Below, piece by piece: positions 1 to 6,453 of a DNA stretch of 6,959 nucleotides. The notes under the pieces were generated by a model. That model was not told the origin of the DNA. It saw nothing but the letters and a program-made list of their open reading frames with translations, and searched no databases. The position numbers were made by a program, and so were the translations under genes. The first letter of the stretch is position 1; every line of letters starts with the position of its first letter. The stretch spans positions 1 through 6,959 of the forward strand of contig JAIRMK010000022.1 of NCBI GenBank assembly GCA_031258755.1, written 5' to 3'. The DNA comes from Prevotellaceae bacterium (GTDB lineage: Bacteria; Bacteroidota; Bacteroidia; Bacteroidales; UBA932).

Positions 1-60
1 CGCAAGCGGCTTGTGTGTTTAAAAATTCCAAGATTTAAAGATTTCAAAAGTTGAAAGTCA

Positions 61-95
61 ACAATTAACAATTAATCATTAACCGTTAATCACTA
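61..95. repeat. five degenerate AT-rich heptamers
   Basis: Five consecutive 7-nt units can be read without gaps: ACAATTA, ACAATTA, ATCATTA, ACCGTTA, ATCACTA. The first two are identical; the others keep a leading A and a trailing TA. Just upstream (30-45) two 8-nt units, AAGATTTA and AAGATTTC, form another short direct repeat, and GTTGA (50-54) with TCAAC (58-62) could make a tiny hairpin. The heptamers cover the place where the -33 element of the following promoter should lie. AT-rich tandem stretches like this are common between Bacteroidetes genes, so a specific function is not claimed. The rest of 1-60 shows no gene I can recognise. Confidence 0.6.
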
Positions 96-110
96 TTTTT
101 CGTATCTTTG
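79..110 (+). promoter_or_regulatory. Bacteroidetes-type promoter for the toxin-antitoxin pair
   Basis: TATCTTTG at 103-110 matches the Bacteroidetes -7 consensus TAnnTTTG exactly. The -33 element (TTTG or TTG about 20 nt upstream) is poor: only ATTA occurs near 78-81, inside the heptamer repeats. Transcription would start around 115-118, only about 10 nt before the ATG at 127, so the leader would be very short. A purine run AAAGG at 119-123 lies very close to the start codon and is at best a weak ribosome binding site. The -7 box is seen directly; the start site is inferred. Confidence 0.6.
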
Positions 111-126
111 CGGGAAATAAAGGCTA

Positions 127-606
127 ATGGAAGGCAAAAAATTAATATTATACTTGGACACCTCTGTTATCGGTGGCTATTATGACAATGAGTTCTTGCA
201 GGACACACAACGGCTTTTCCAAGCTATAAAGAATAATGAGTATGAGGTGGCCATATCGGATTTGACGCTTAAAGAATTGGTAAAAGCGCCGTCAAGGGTA
301 AAAACACTATTACATGATTTGTCAATTAATTTCAGAGAAATTGTTGCTTCGCCGGAGTGCATAGAATTAGCTAATGAATACTTGAACGAAAAAGTTGTTG
401 GCCAAGCAAGTTTAGAAGATTGTGTGCATATCGCCACTGCTACCGTTCATAAGATAGATATCTTAGTCAGCTGGAATTTCAAACACATTGTAAATATACG
501 AAGGATAAGAGGATATAACGCTATAAATATCAAAAACGGGTATGCTTCCTTAGAAATACGTTCACCAAAAGATTTAATCGGTTATGAGAACAAAGAAGAA
601 ATTTGA
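127..606 (+). CDS. PIN-domain (VapC-like) ribonuclease toxin
   Basis: This 159-residue protein has the layout of a PIN-domain endoribonuclease, the usual toxin of VapBC-type systems, which cleaves RNA (often tRNA or rRNA) with Mg2+ held by a cluster of acidic residues. The first strand ends in LYLDTSVIGG, with candidate catalytic D11. E50 lies in LTLKELV, the second conserved acidic position. D98 opens the EDCVHIATA helix, and D111 precedes LVSWNFKHI, the position where many VapC proteins have T-x-D or W-N. The fold therefore appears complete, and the length is normal for this subfamily. It has no transmembrane segment, so it should be cytosolic. The start at 127 sits just downstream of a good -7 box. 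Its last 23 nt overlap a 50-codon ORF that is probably its antitoxin. Codon use is AT-rich, unlike the genes downstream, which suggests horizontal acquisition. Toxicity and target are inferred from the family only. Confidence 0.85.
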   Translation: MEGKKLILYLDTSVIGGYYDNEFLQDTQRLFQAIKNNEYEVAISDLTLKELVKAPSRVKTLLHDLSINFREIVASPECIELANEYLNEKVVGQASLEDCVHIATATVHKIDILVSWNFKHIVNIRRIRGYNAINIKNGYASLEIRSPKDLIGYENKEEI

Positions 607-736
607 TGCAGTAAAAATGATGCGTGACATAAGAAATGAAATTAATAATGAAATTTCAGGCATGTCAATTAAACAATTAATGGAATACTTGCAGAAAGCA
701 AAAAGCGAATACCAAAAAGCTATCGTTGCACCGTAG
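584..736 (+). CDS. small protein, probable antitoxin partner of the PIN toxin
   Basis: A 50-codon ORF starts with ATG inside the 3' end of the PIN gene, in another frame, and ends at TAG 734-736. The product is short, Lys- and Met-rich and predicted largely helical; it begins MRTKKKFDAVKMMRDIRNEI and continues with MSIKQLMEYLQKAKSEYQKA. Small proteins with an N-terminal FDxVKMMRxIR-like segment are, as I recall, often encoded directly beside PIN toxins in Bacteroidetes, Cyanobacteria and Deltaproteobacteria. In type II systems such a peptide wraps the toxin and blocks its active site. There is no obvious ribbon-helix-helix or AbrB DNA-binding domain at this length, so autorepression is uncertain. 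The 23-nt overlap implies translational coupling to the toxin. That it is a real gene is well supported by the overlap, composition and context; the antitoxin role is inferred. Confidence 0.7.
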   Translation: MRTKKKFDAVKMMRDIRNEINNEISGMSIKQLMEYLQKAKSEYQKAIVAP

Positions 737-779
737 CTGTCAGTGCTTCATTTCTTGGGAAAATGAAATTTTTCAGCTA
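734..779. promoter_or_regulatory. nested dyad between the toxin-antitoxin pair and pgk
   Basis: Two nested inverted repeats lie here. The outer arms are TAGCTG (734-739) and CAGCTA (774-779). The inner arms are TTCATTT (747-753) and AAATGAA (761-767) around a 7-nt loop (754-760), followed by ATTTTT (768-773). As RNA, the inner hairpin plus U-run could be a weak, AT-rich terminator for the toxin-antitoxin transcript. As DNA, the dyad encloses the -33 element of the pgk promoter, and its outer right arm touches the -7 box, so it could instead be a protein binding site. The repeats are visible; either function is inference. Confidence 0.4.
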
Positions 780-785
780 TCTTTG
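754..785 (+). promoter_or_regulatory. Bacteroidetes-type promoter for pgk and downstream genes
   Basis: The -7 box TATCTTTG (778-785) is a perfect TAnnTTTG match. A TTG at 755-757 lies 20 nt upstream of it, the expected spacing for the -33 element of the Bacteroidetes primary sigma factor. Transcription should start near 791-793, leaving a leader of about 35 nt before the pgk ATG. The leader is AT-rich and carries no Shine-Dalgarno sequence, as is usual in this phylum. No other promoter of this quality was seen in the short junctions between the downstream genes, so this one may drive the whole run to ispG. Confidence 0.7.
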
Positions 786-826
786 CAATTTCTTTCATTT
801 TCTGATAATTTAAAGCTTACTGATAT

Positions 827-2083
827 ATGCAAACAATCGACAATTACAACTTTAACGGCAAGCGTGCCATTATCCGGGTGGACTTCAACGTGCCGCTCAA
901 CGACCGGTTCCAAATCACCGACGACACCCGCATCCGTGCGGCCATCCCAACCATCAAAAAAGTGCTGGCCGGCGGCGGGTCGGCCATTATCATGTCGCAC
1001 CTCGGCCGCCCCAAAGGCCCTGCCGACAAGTATTCCCTGAAACATATCCGCGGTGCGGTGGAAAGCATGTTGGGCGTTCCCATGAGATTTGTGCCCGACT
1101 GTATGAGCGACGAAGCCCGTGCTCTGTCGAAAGACCTGAAGCCCGGCAGGGTGCTGCTGCTGGAAAATCTTCGCTTCTATGCCGAAGAAGAAGGCAAACC
1201 CCGCGGGCTGTCCGACGACGCCGGCGACGAAGAAAAGAAAGCCGCCAAAGCCGCATTGAAAATTAAACAGGCTGCCTTTACAAAGCAACTGGCTTCCTAC
1301 GCCGATTGCTACATTAACGACGCCTTCGGCACCGCCCACCGCGCCCACGCTTCAACGGCGCTGATTGCCGAATATTTCCCGAACGACAAGCTGTTCGGCT
1401 ATGTCATGGAAGGCGAAATAAAGGCGATTGATAAAGTGCTTCAAGCGCCCGAACGACCGTTCACCGCCATTCTCGGCGGGGCGAAAGTGTCGTCGAAAAT
1501 TACTGTTATTGAGCGGCTGTTGCCGAAAGTGGACAACCTCATCATTGCCGGCGGCATGAGCTTCACCTTTATTAAGGCGCTGGGCGGCATGATTGGAAAT
1601 TCGATTTGCGAATACGACCAGCTGCAACTGGCGCTCGACATTTTTCAAAAAGCAAAGAAATTAAACGTCAAAATTCACCTTCCGGGACAGGTGGTGATTG
1701 CCGACGCTTTCTCGGAAACGGCCAATACCGGCCTGTCGCCGATTGCCGTCATTCCCGATGGCTGGGAAGGCGTGGACGCCGCGCCCCCCACGATTGAGAT
1801 GTGGCGCGAGGTCATCATGGCGTCGAAGACCATTTTATGGAACGGCCCTGTGGGCGTATTTGAAATAGAAAAATTTGCACACGGCACAAAGGCCCTGGCG
1901 CAAGTCGTGGCCGAAGCCACGGCCAAGGGCGCTTACTCCTTAGTGGGTGGCGGCGACTCGGTGGCGGCCGTGAACCAAATGGGTTTTGCCGACAAGGTGA
2001 GCTACGTGTCAACCGGCGGCGGCGCTTTGCTCGAGTACATGGAAGGCATTGATTTGCCCGGAGTGAAAGCTATTCGCGGATAA
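827..2083 (+). CDS. pgk: phosphoglycerate kinase
   Basis: Cytosolic glycolytic enzyme (EC 2.7.2.3) that transfers the acyl phosphate of 1,3-bisphosphoglycerate to ADP, giving ATP and 3-phosphoglycerate; reversible in gluconeogenesis. The 418 residues are full length. N-domain substrate motifs are RVDFNVPL (17-24), DDTRIRAAIPT (32-42), SHLGRPKG (57-64), LLENLRFY (111-118) and NDAFGTAHRAHAS (164-176). C-domain nucleotide motifs are GGAKVSSKI (217-225), AGGMSFTF (241-248), WNGPVGVFE (338-346), GGGDSVAAV (374-382) and the C-terminal STGGGALLEYMEG (395-407). A charged insertion at about 120-148, rich in Glu and Lys, is typical of Bacteroidetes PGKs and explains the length. One oddity is DAAPPT (317-322), where most PGKs have D-x-G-P-(K/E)-(T/S). 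The ATG at 827 is the start because it lies just after the promoter and gives the normal N-terminus. The next gene follows after 27 nt with no terminator. Confidence 0.97.
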   Translation: MQTIDNYNFNGKRAIIRVDFNVPLNDRFQITDDTRIRAAIPTIKKVLAGGGSAIIMSHLGRPKGPADKYSLKHIRGAVESMLGVPMRFVPDCMSDEARALSKDLKPGRVLLLENLRFYAEEEGKPRGLSDDAGDEEKKAAKAALKIKQAAFTKQLASYADCYINDAFGTAHRAHASTALIAEYFPNDKLFGYVMEGEIKAIDKVLQAPERPFTAILGGAKVSSKITVIERLLPKVDNLIIAGGMSFTFIKALGGMIGNSICEYDQLQLALDIFQKAKKLNVKIHLPGQVVIADAFSETANTGLSPIAVIPDGWEGVDAAPPTIEMWREVIMASKTILWNGPVGVFEIEKFAHGTKALAQVVAEATAKGAYSLVGGGDSVAAVNQMGFADKVSYVSTGGGALLEYMEGIDLPGVKAIRG

Positions 2084-2110
2084 TTTTTAATAACCCTTCA
2101 TATTAGAATT

Positions 2111-3874
2111 ATGAAAAAATTTTTTAGAACATTTTTTGCAGCGCTACTGGCCTTTGTCATCGGCTCGGTGATCTGTATGTTTATCTTTTTCGGCATACTG
2201 AGCGCCATGCTTTCTTTTGCCGACACATCCGAACCGGTGACGGTGAAACCCAACACCATATTACATGTCATGCTCGACCAGCCGGTACAGGAACGCGGTG
2301 GAAACAACTTGTCGAATGTGGACATCTTCAACCTGTCTATAGAATCATCGACAGGGTTGAACGATTTGGTGAAAGGAATAAAAAAAGCGGCCGACGACCC
2401 GAATATCAAACTGGTGTATATGGATCTGAGCCATATCGCTATCGGGCTGGCGCAACTGGAAGAACTGCGTGAAGCGCTTTTGCAATTTAAAGAATCGGAA
2501 AAACCGATCATTGCGTATGGCGACAACTATTCGCAGGGCGCCTATTACCTCGCCACGGTGGCCGACAAGATTTACCTGAACCCTTATGGTTCGCTTGCGC
2601 TGCAAGGCATGAGGGTGGAAGTGACTTTCTTCAAGAGGCTATTGGAAAAACTCCAAATTGACGTCCAGATTATCCGGCACGGAAAATTTAAAAGTGCGGT
2701 AGAGCCTTTTATGTTGGACGAAATGAGTAAAGAAAACGAAGCGCAATTGCTCTCGTTCTCCAATTCTATATGGCATCACTGGCTGGATAAAATTGCGGAA
2801 ACCCGCCAGAAGGATGTGAAAAAGTTACAACAGTTAATTGATGACTATACGTTTTCAATGATTTCTCCGGCTACCGGAGCGCTTGAAAACGGACTGGTTG
2901 ACGGGCTGATGTATAAGGATGAGTTGCTGGATGAACTGGTGCGGCTTACCGGCGTGAATACGGAAAAAGACCTTGCCCTGCTCAATATCACAAAATATGC
3001 GAAAACCGTAGTGCCCAACCTGACGGCGAAAGACAGGATTGCCGTAGTGTATGCCGACGGCGAAATTAGCGTGGGCAAAGGGGAAGACGGAGTTACCGAC
3101 TGGCAGTTTGCCAACCTGCTGCGCGACCTGCGCCGCAATGATAAGGTAAAAGCAGTGGTATTCCGTGTCAACTCGCCCGGCGGGAGCGCACAGGCTTCGG
3201 AGATTATTGCCCGCGAATTGGCGCTGCTTAATGAAATAAAGCCGGTAGTGGTGTCGATGAGCAACTACGCCGCTTCCGGAGGCTATTGGATTTCCACACC
3301 GTCAAGAGCCATTGTGGCCAATCCTACTACGCTCACCGGATCTATTGGCGTCTTCGGTATCGTGCCCAATCTGGAAAAAGGATTGCGCAATCATTTGGGA
3401 CTTACAGTCGATGTGGCAAAAACCGCGAAGGGCGCCGATTTCCCTTCAGTAACGCGGCCATTAACCACGCCGGAACGTGAAAAATTCCAGGGGATGGTCG
3501 ATAATACCTACACGCAATTTGTGGCGAAGGTGGCGCAAGACCGTGAAATAGCCGAAAAAGATGTGGATGAAATAGGGCAGGGCCGGGTGTGGTCGGGCTT
3601 GCAAGCTTTGGAAAACGGCCTGGTCGATTACCTTGGCGGATTGGATTATGCCATACACGTTGCCGCCGAATTGGCCGAACTGACCGATTACCGTATCACG
3701 GAATTGCCGGTACAAAAAGATCCGTTCACCCAACTGCTGGAAATGTTTAAAAACACAAGCATAACCGCCAAAGGAACGCTATCCCAAACGTATAAACAGT
3801 TGGAAAAACAGGTAGAACAATTGCTGCAAACAAATGTACAGGCGCGTATGCCTTTTGATGTGGAAATTTATTGA
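2111..3874 (+). CDS. sppA: signal peptide peptidase SppA, 67 kDa type
   Basis: Membrane-bound serine protease of the S49 family that degrades signal peptides left in the cytoplasmic membrane after preprotein processing. The 587 residues have the long, tandem-domain form of E. coli SppA (618 aa). A single N-terminal membrane segment spans about residues 8-34, and the rest should face the periplasm. The N-terminal domain (about 48-270) carries the general-base lysine in GKFKSAVEPF, K194, equivalent to E. coli K209. The C-terminal domain (about 310-530) carries FRVNSPGGSA (351-360) and the nucleophile S389 in NYAASGGYWIS, equivalent to E. coli S409, followed by TLTGSIGVFG (408-416). Both halves of the Ser/Lys dyad are therefore present, and the enzyme should be active as an oligomer. 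It follows pgk closely, and the next gene begins in the same reading frame directly after its TGA. No ribosome binding site is visible before the ATG, as is normal for the phylum. Confidence 0.95.
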   Translation: MKKFFRTFFAALLAFVIGSVICMFIFFGILSAMLSFADTSEPVTVKPNTILHVMLDQPVQERGGNNLSNVDIFNLSIESSTGLNDLVKGIKKAADDPNIKLVYMDLSHIAIGLAQLEELREALLQFKESEKPIIAYGDNYSQGAYYLATVADKIYLNPYGSLALQGMRVEVTFFKRLLEKLQIDVQIIRHGKFKSAVEPFMLDEMSKENEAQLLSFSNSIWHHWLDKIAETRQKDVKKLQQLIDDYTFSMISPATGALENGLVDGLMYKDELLDELVRLTGVNTEKDLALLNITKYAKTVVPNLTAKDRIAVVYADGEISVGKGEDGVTDWQFANLLRDLRRNDKVKAVVFRVNSPGGSAQASEIIARELALLNEIKPVVVSMSNYAASGGYWISTPSRAIVANPTTLTGSIGVFGIVPNLEKGLRNHLGLTVDVAKTAKGADFPSVTRPLTTPEREKFQGMVDNTYTQFVAKVAQDREIAEKDVDEIGQGRVWSGLQALENGLVDYLGGLDYAIHVAAELAELTDYRITELPVQKDPFTQLLEMFKNTSITAKGTLSQTYKQLEKQVEQLLQTNVQARMPFDVEIY

Positions 3875-5821
3875 TTGAAACGTTTTTTTTACATAATTCT
3901 TTGCACGTTAACAGTAGCATTGTTTACCGGACGTTGCGCCAATGTGGCGCAAGGCCCGGAGGGTGGCCCGAAAGACAGCATCCCGCCGGTATTGCTTGCG
4001 ACCATACCGGAATATCTTGCCACAAACCAAAAGCCAAAACGAATAAAAGTGGTTTTTAATGAGTACGTGCAAATCAAGGATGCGGCAAAAAATGTGACGG
4101 TTTCGCCGCCGTCGCTCCGCCGCCCCGAAGTGCGCACCCGGGGCAAAGGAATACAGGTCAGGTTTGAAGATACGCTCCGTTCCAACACCACCTACACCAT
4201 CGACTTCGGCGAAGCGATTTCGGATCTTAATGAAGGAATTCCCTTCTCCGCCTTCCGCTACGTGTTCTCCACCGGCCCGAAGATTGACTCCATGATGCTT
4301 ACCGGAAAGGTTTTCGACGTCTTCACCAGAGAGCCCTTGCCTAAAATCGTGGTATGCCTTTACGAAAATTATAGCGATACCGCCATATACAAAACGTTGC
4401 CGGACGTGATTGCACGCACCGACTCGTGGGGCTATTTTACGCTGCAAAACATCAAACCGGTGGCCTATCACATGGTGGCGTTTGATGATAAAAATAACAA
4501 CTACCGCTATGACGCCGGCGCTGAACTGCTGGCCTTCGAAGACTCTTTGGTCATTCCCGATAAAGTGGTGGATTATGAAAAAGTGTTGGAAGTTATCGAA
4601 GCCACCGACACAACCAAGCTTTTGGCGCGTAACTACCAGTGGGAACTGCACGCATTCAATGAAAACGTAGGCAAACAATTTTTGAAAGAATATACGCTGA
4701 CCGGCGCCCGGAAACTTACGCTGGCCTTTAACCAGCGTCATGCCGACATTATTTCTTTTCAGGTAAACGGCGTCGATTCGTCGGATTTGGTCAAAGAGCG
4801 AAACCGCTTTAATGACACCTTAATCTACTGGATCACCGCGCCTGTTGTGCCCGACACGGTGCAGGCGGAAATCACTTACCTGCGAACAGACTCCCTGGAC
4901 ATCTTATCGCCGTTCAGTACGAAATTGAAATTCCAAAAACCGAAAAAGGAAGAGGAGGAAACAAATACTAAAAAAGATAAGGACAAAAAGGAAGGGGAAG
5001 AGGAAAAAAAAGAAACATTGACCCCTTCCATTACTTATGCGGCGGAAAACATCATAGAAAAAGGACTTACCTTTGGGTTTAACACGCTTCCCACCACCAT
5101 TGATCCCCAACTTATTCAATTGTGGCATATTGACGACGTGGATAAACAGCAACGAAAACAGGAGCCCTTTACGTGGACGGTTGATACGATAAAAATACGG
5201 CAATTTTATCTCCGTGCGAAATGGCAGTTGAGCAGTCAGTATGAATTACTGGCCTTGCCCGGCGCCTTCACGGATGTGTATGGATTAGCCAACGATACCA
5301 TCTCGAAAAAAATAACAACGGACGACCCTGATAAATACAGCTCCATACGTGTGAATCTGACAGGAATTGACAGCGCACAACAAGTGATTGTGCAATTGCT
5401 GGATGAGAAAAAAACAAAAGTGCTGCGCGAAACAATCGTTATAGAAAATAAAAAATTACCCTTTGATTATTTGAAAGCGGGAACATATACCCTGCGCCTT
5501 ATTGATGACAGGGATAAAAACGGTATCTGGGATCCGGGGAATTATAAGGAAAAGAAACAATTTGAGCCGGTCGAATTTTATGCTTTACCGGAGGGTGGCG
5601 AAAAAATAACACTGCTTGAAAATACGGAAATCAATCAGGACATTGACGTCAAACGGGTATTCGCCCGCGACCGCAGAAAAGAAATTCCGGCACTGGAGGA
5701 ACAACAATACTCCCATGACGACCACGAAGACGACCATGAACATGAAGACGGCCACGACCATAATCACGACCACAGTCAAAACCATGATCACGAACATATC
5801 CACGAATTGAAACCGGAATGA
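3875..5821 (+). CDS. Ig-like (Big_5) domain lipoprotein with histidine-rich C-terminus
   Basis: Envelope protein of 648 residues, probably a lipoprotein, of a family widespread in Bacteroidetes; its role is unknown. The start is TTG, immediately after the sppA stop codon and in the same frame. No in-frame ATG occurs until residue 140, and only this start gives a signal sequence (MKRFFYIILC onward). The putative lipidated Cys is C21; the preceding TGR is a poor lipobox because of Arg at -1. The family signature follows: CANVAQGPEGGPKDSIPP (21-38). A Big_5 Ig-like domain covers about 34-133, with FNEYVQIKD, NTTYTIDFGEAISD and FRYVFSTG. A carboxypeptidase-regulatory/prealbumin-like fold is likely at 142-235. 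A Lys/Glu-rich linker spans 353-380 and is followed by a second beta-rich half. Asp/Asn-rich loops recur at 204-214 and 544-554. Residues 614-643 hold 12 histidines among Asp and Glu, a probable metal-binding tail. The stop overlaps the next start by 4 nt (ATGA). Confidence 0.85.
   Translation: MKRFFYIILCTLTVALFTGRCANVAQGPEGGPKDSIPPVLLATIPEYLATNQKPKRIKVVFNEYVQIKDAAKNVTVSPPSLRRPEVRTRGKGIQVRFEDTLRSNTTYTIDFGEAISDLNEGIPFSAFRYVFSTGPKIDSMMLTGKVFDVFTREPLPKIVVCLYENYSDTAIYKTLPDVIARTDSWGYFTLQNIKPVAYHMVAFDDKNNNYRYDAGAELLAFEDSLVIPDKVVDYEKVLEVIEATDTTKLLARNYQWELHAFNENVGKQFLKEYTLTGARKLTLAFNQRHADIISFQVNGVDSSDLVKERNRFNDTLIYWITAPVVPDTVQAEITYLRTDSLDILSPFSTKLKFQKPKKEEEETNTKKDKDKKEGEEEKKETLTPSITYAAENIIEKGLTFGFNTLPTTIDPQLIQLWHIDDVDKQQRKQEPFTWTVDTIKIRQFYLRAKWQLSSQYELLALPGAFTDVYGLANDTISKKITTDDPDKYSSIRVNLTGIDSAQQVIVQLLDEKKTKVLRETIVIENKKLPFDYLKAGTYTLRLIDDRDKNGIWDPGNYKEKKQFEPVEFYALPEGGEKITLLENTEINQDIDVKRVFARDRRKEIPALEEQQYSHDDHEDDHEHEDGHDHNHDHSQNHDHEHIHELKPE
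5714..5803 (+). other. histidine/acid-rich metal-binding tail
   Basis: This segment encodes residues 614-643 of the Ig-like lipoprotein. Twelve of 30 residues are His, mostly in HxH or HxxH spacing and separated by Asp or Glu. Such tails bind Zn2+, Ni2+ or Cu2+ in unrelated proteins, for example the His-rich loops of zinc-binding lipoproteins and the HypB nickel chaperone. His codons alternate between CAT and CAC, so it is not a simple recent DNA repeat expansion. Metal binding is inferred from composition. Confidence 0.6.
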
Positions 5822-6447
5822 GTGTGAAAAATTACATACAGGCAGGCCTGCTCTTGTGCGGCCTTTATTTCACACCGGTGAAGAGCGAAGCGCAACACTT
5901 TATCGGCGTCAGGGAAGGCGTCAGCACCTCGAGCGTTTCATTTAATCCGGTGCGGCGCGACAGCGCCACCTTCCAGACGCTGAATGTGGGATTGGTCTAT
6001 AAATACTACATCACTACATGGACAGGCCTCCAGCTGGGCGTCAATTATGCCGAGAAAGGATATGTGCTGGAAGACACCACACGCCGCTACCGCGTGGTGG
6101 AATTTCCTTTCTTATCGCAATTCCATGCCGAGCTGTGGCGGTTTCGCATTTTGGCCAATGCGGGCGTGTATGCGTCATACCACTTGAGCGCCAGGGAAAT
6201 TTTTAAAGAAAACGACAAAGAAGTACAGCGTGCCTACGTGTTTAAGGGGCGCGACAATCGTTTTGAATATGGTTTGCATTTCGGCGGCGGGCTTGGCGTC
6301 ATGCTTCACCCCATTGAAGTACAGTTTGAAGTGGGCTATCAGTATGGACTTTCCTACTTGCTGAAACCAAGGTATGGAGACGAACGCATGATGTTTACGC
6401 ACTTCACGCAACTGATATTTTCAGCCGCCGTTTTAGTTAAAATATAA
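5818..6447 (+). CDS. outer-membrane beta-barrel protein, PorT/OMP_b-brl_2-like
   Basis: The 209-residue product starts with a signal peptide: a short basic N-region, a hydrophobic stretch at about 8-20, and a likely cleavage site after SEA (about residue 25), just before QHFIGVREG. The mature part consists of alternating amphipathic strands such as LNVGLVYKYYI, GLQLGVNYAEKGY, RFRILANAGVYASY, FEYGLHFGGGLGVML and VQFEVGYQYGLSYLL. It ends with a strand finishing in VLVKI, as expected for insertion by the BAM complex. The pattern, with GVREG near the mature N-terminus, fits the small Bacteroidetes barrels grouped as PorT-like or OMP_b-brl_2 (about 8 strands, near 200 residues). I do not claim it is PorT of the type IX secretion system; many paralogues exist, and the function is unknown. 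Its ATG overlaps the stop of the lipoprotein gene (ATGA), so translation is probably coupled and the two may act together in the envelope. Confidence 0.75.
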   Translation: MSVKNYIQAGLLLCGLYFTPVKSEAQHFIGVREGVSTSSVSFNPVRRDSATFQTLNVGLVYKYYITTWTGLQLGVNYAEKGYVLEDTTRRYRVVEFPFLSQFHAELWRFRILANAGVYASYHLSAREIFKENDKEVQRAYVFKGRDNRFEYGLHFGGGLGVMLHPIEVQFEVGYQYGLSYLLKPRYGDERMMFTHFTQLIFSAAVLVKI

Positions 6448-6453
6448 CCGGAC

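Noticed and set aside
726..1040. 104-codon + strand frame running across the pgk promoter into pgk
   Set aside because: It overlaps the promoter and the pgk start in another frame, and its Ser/Thr/Pro-rich sequence is typical of a shifted GC-rich gene.
773..1348. 191-codon open frame on the - strand across pgk
   Set aside because: It lies opposite a clear, full-length pgk and shows no recognisable protein features; it is a by-product of GC-rich codon use.
2084..2110. Possible terminator between pgk and sppA
   Set aside because: The 27 nt contain a short T-run but no inverted repeat able to form a stem.
3908..4741. 277-codon open frame on the - strand inside the lipoprotein gene
   Set aside because: The + strand frame has a signal sequence, family motifs and operon context. 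The antisense frame has no domain and no promoter.
5713..5803. Possible DNA tandem repeat or CRISPR-like array in the His-rich region
   Set aside because: The periodicity comes from alternating His and Asp/Glu codons; synonymous codons vary, and there are no spacers or identical repeats.
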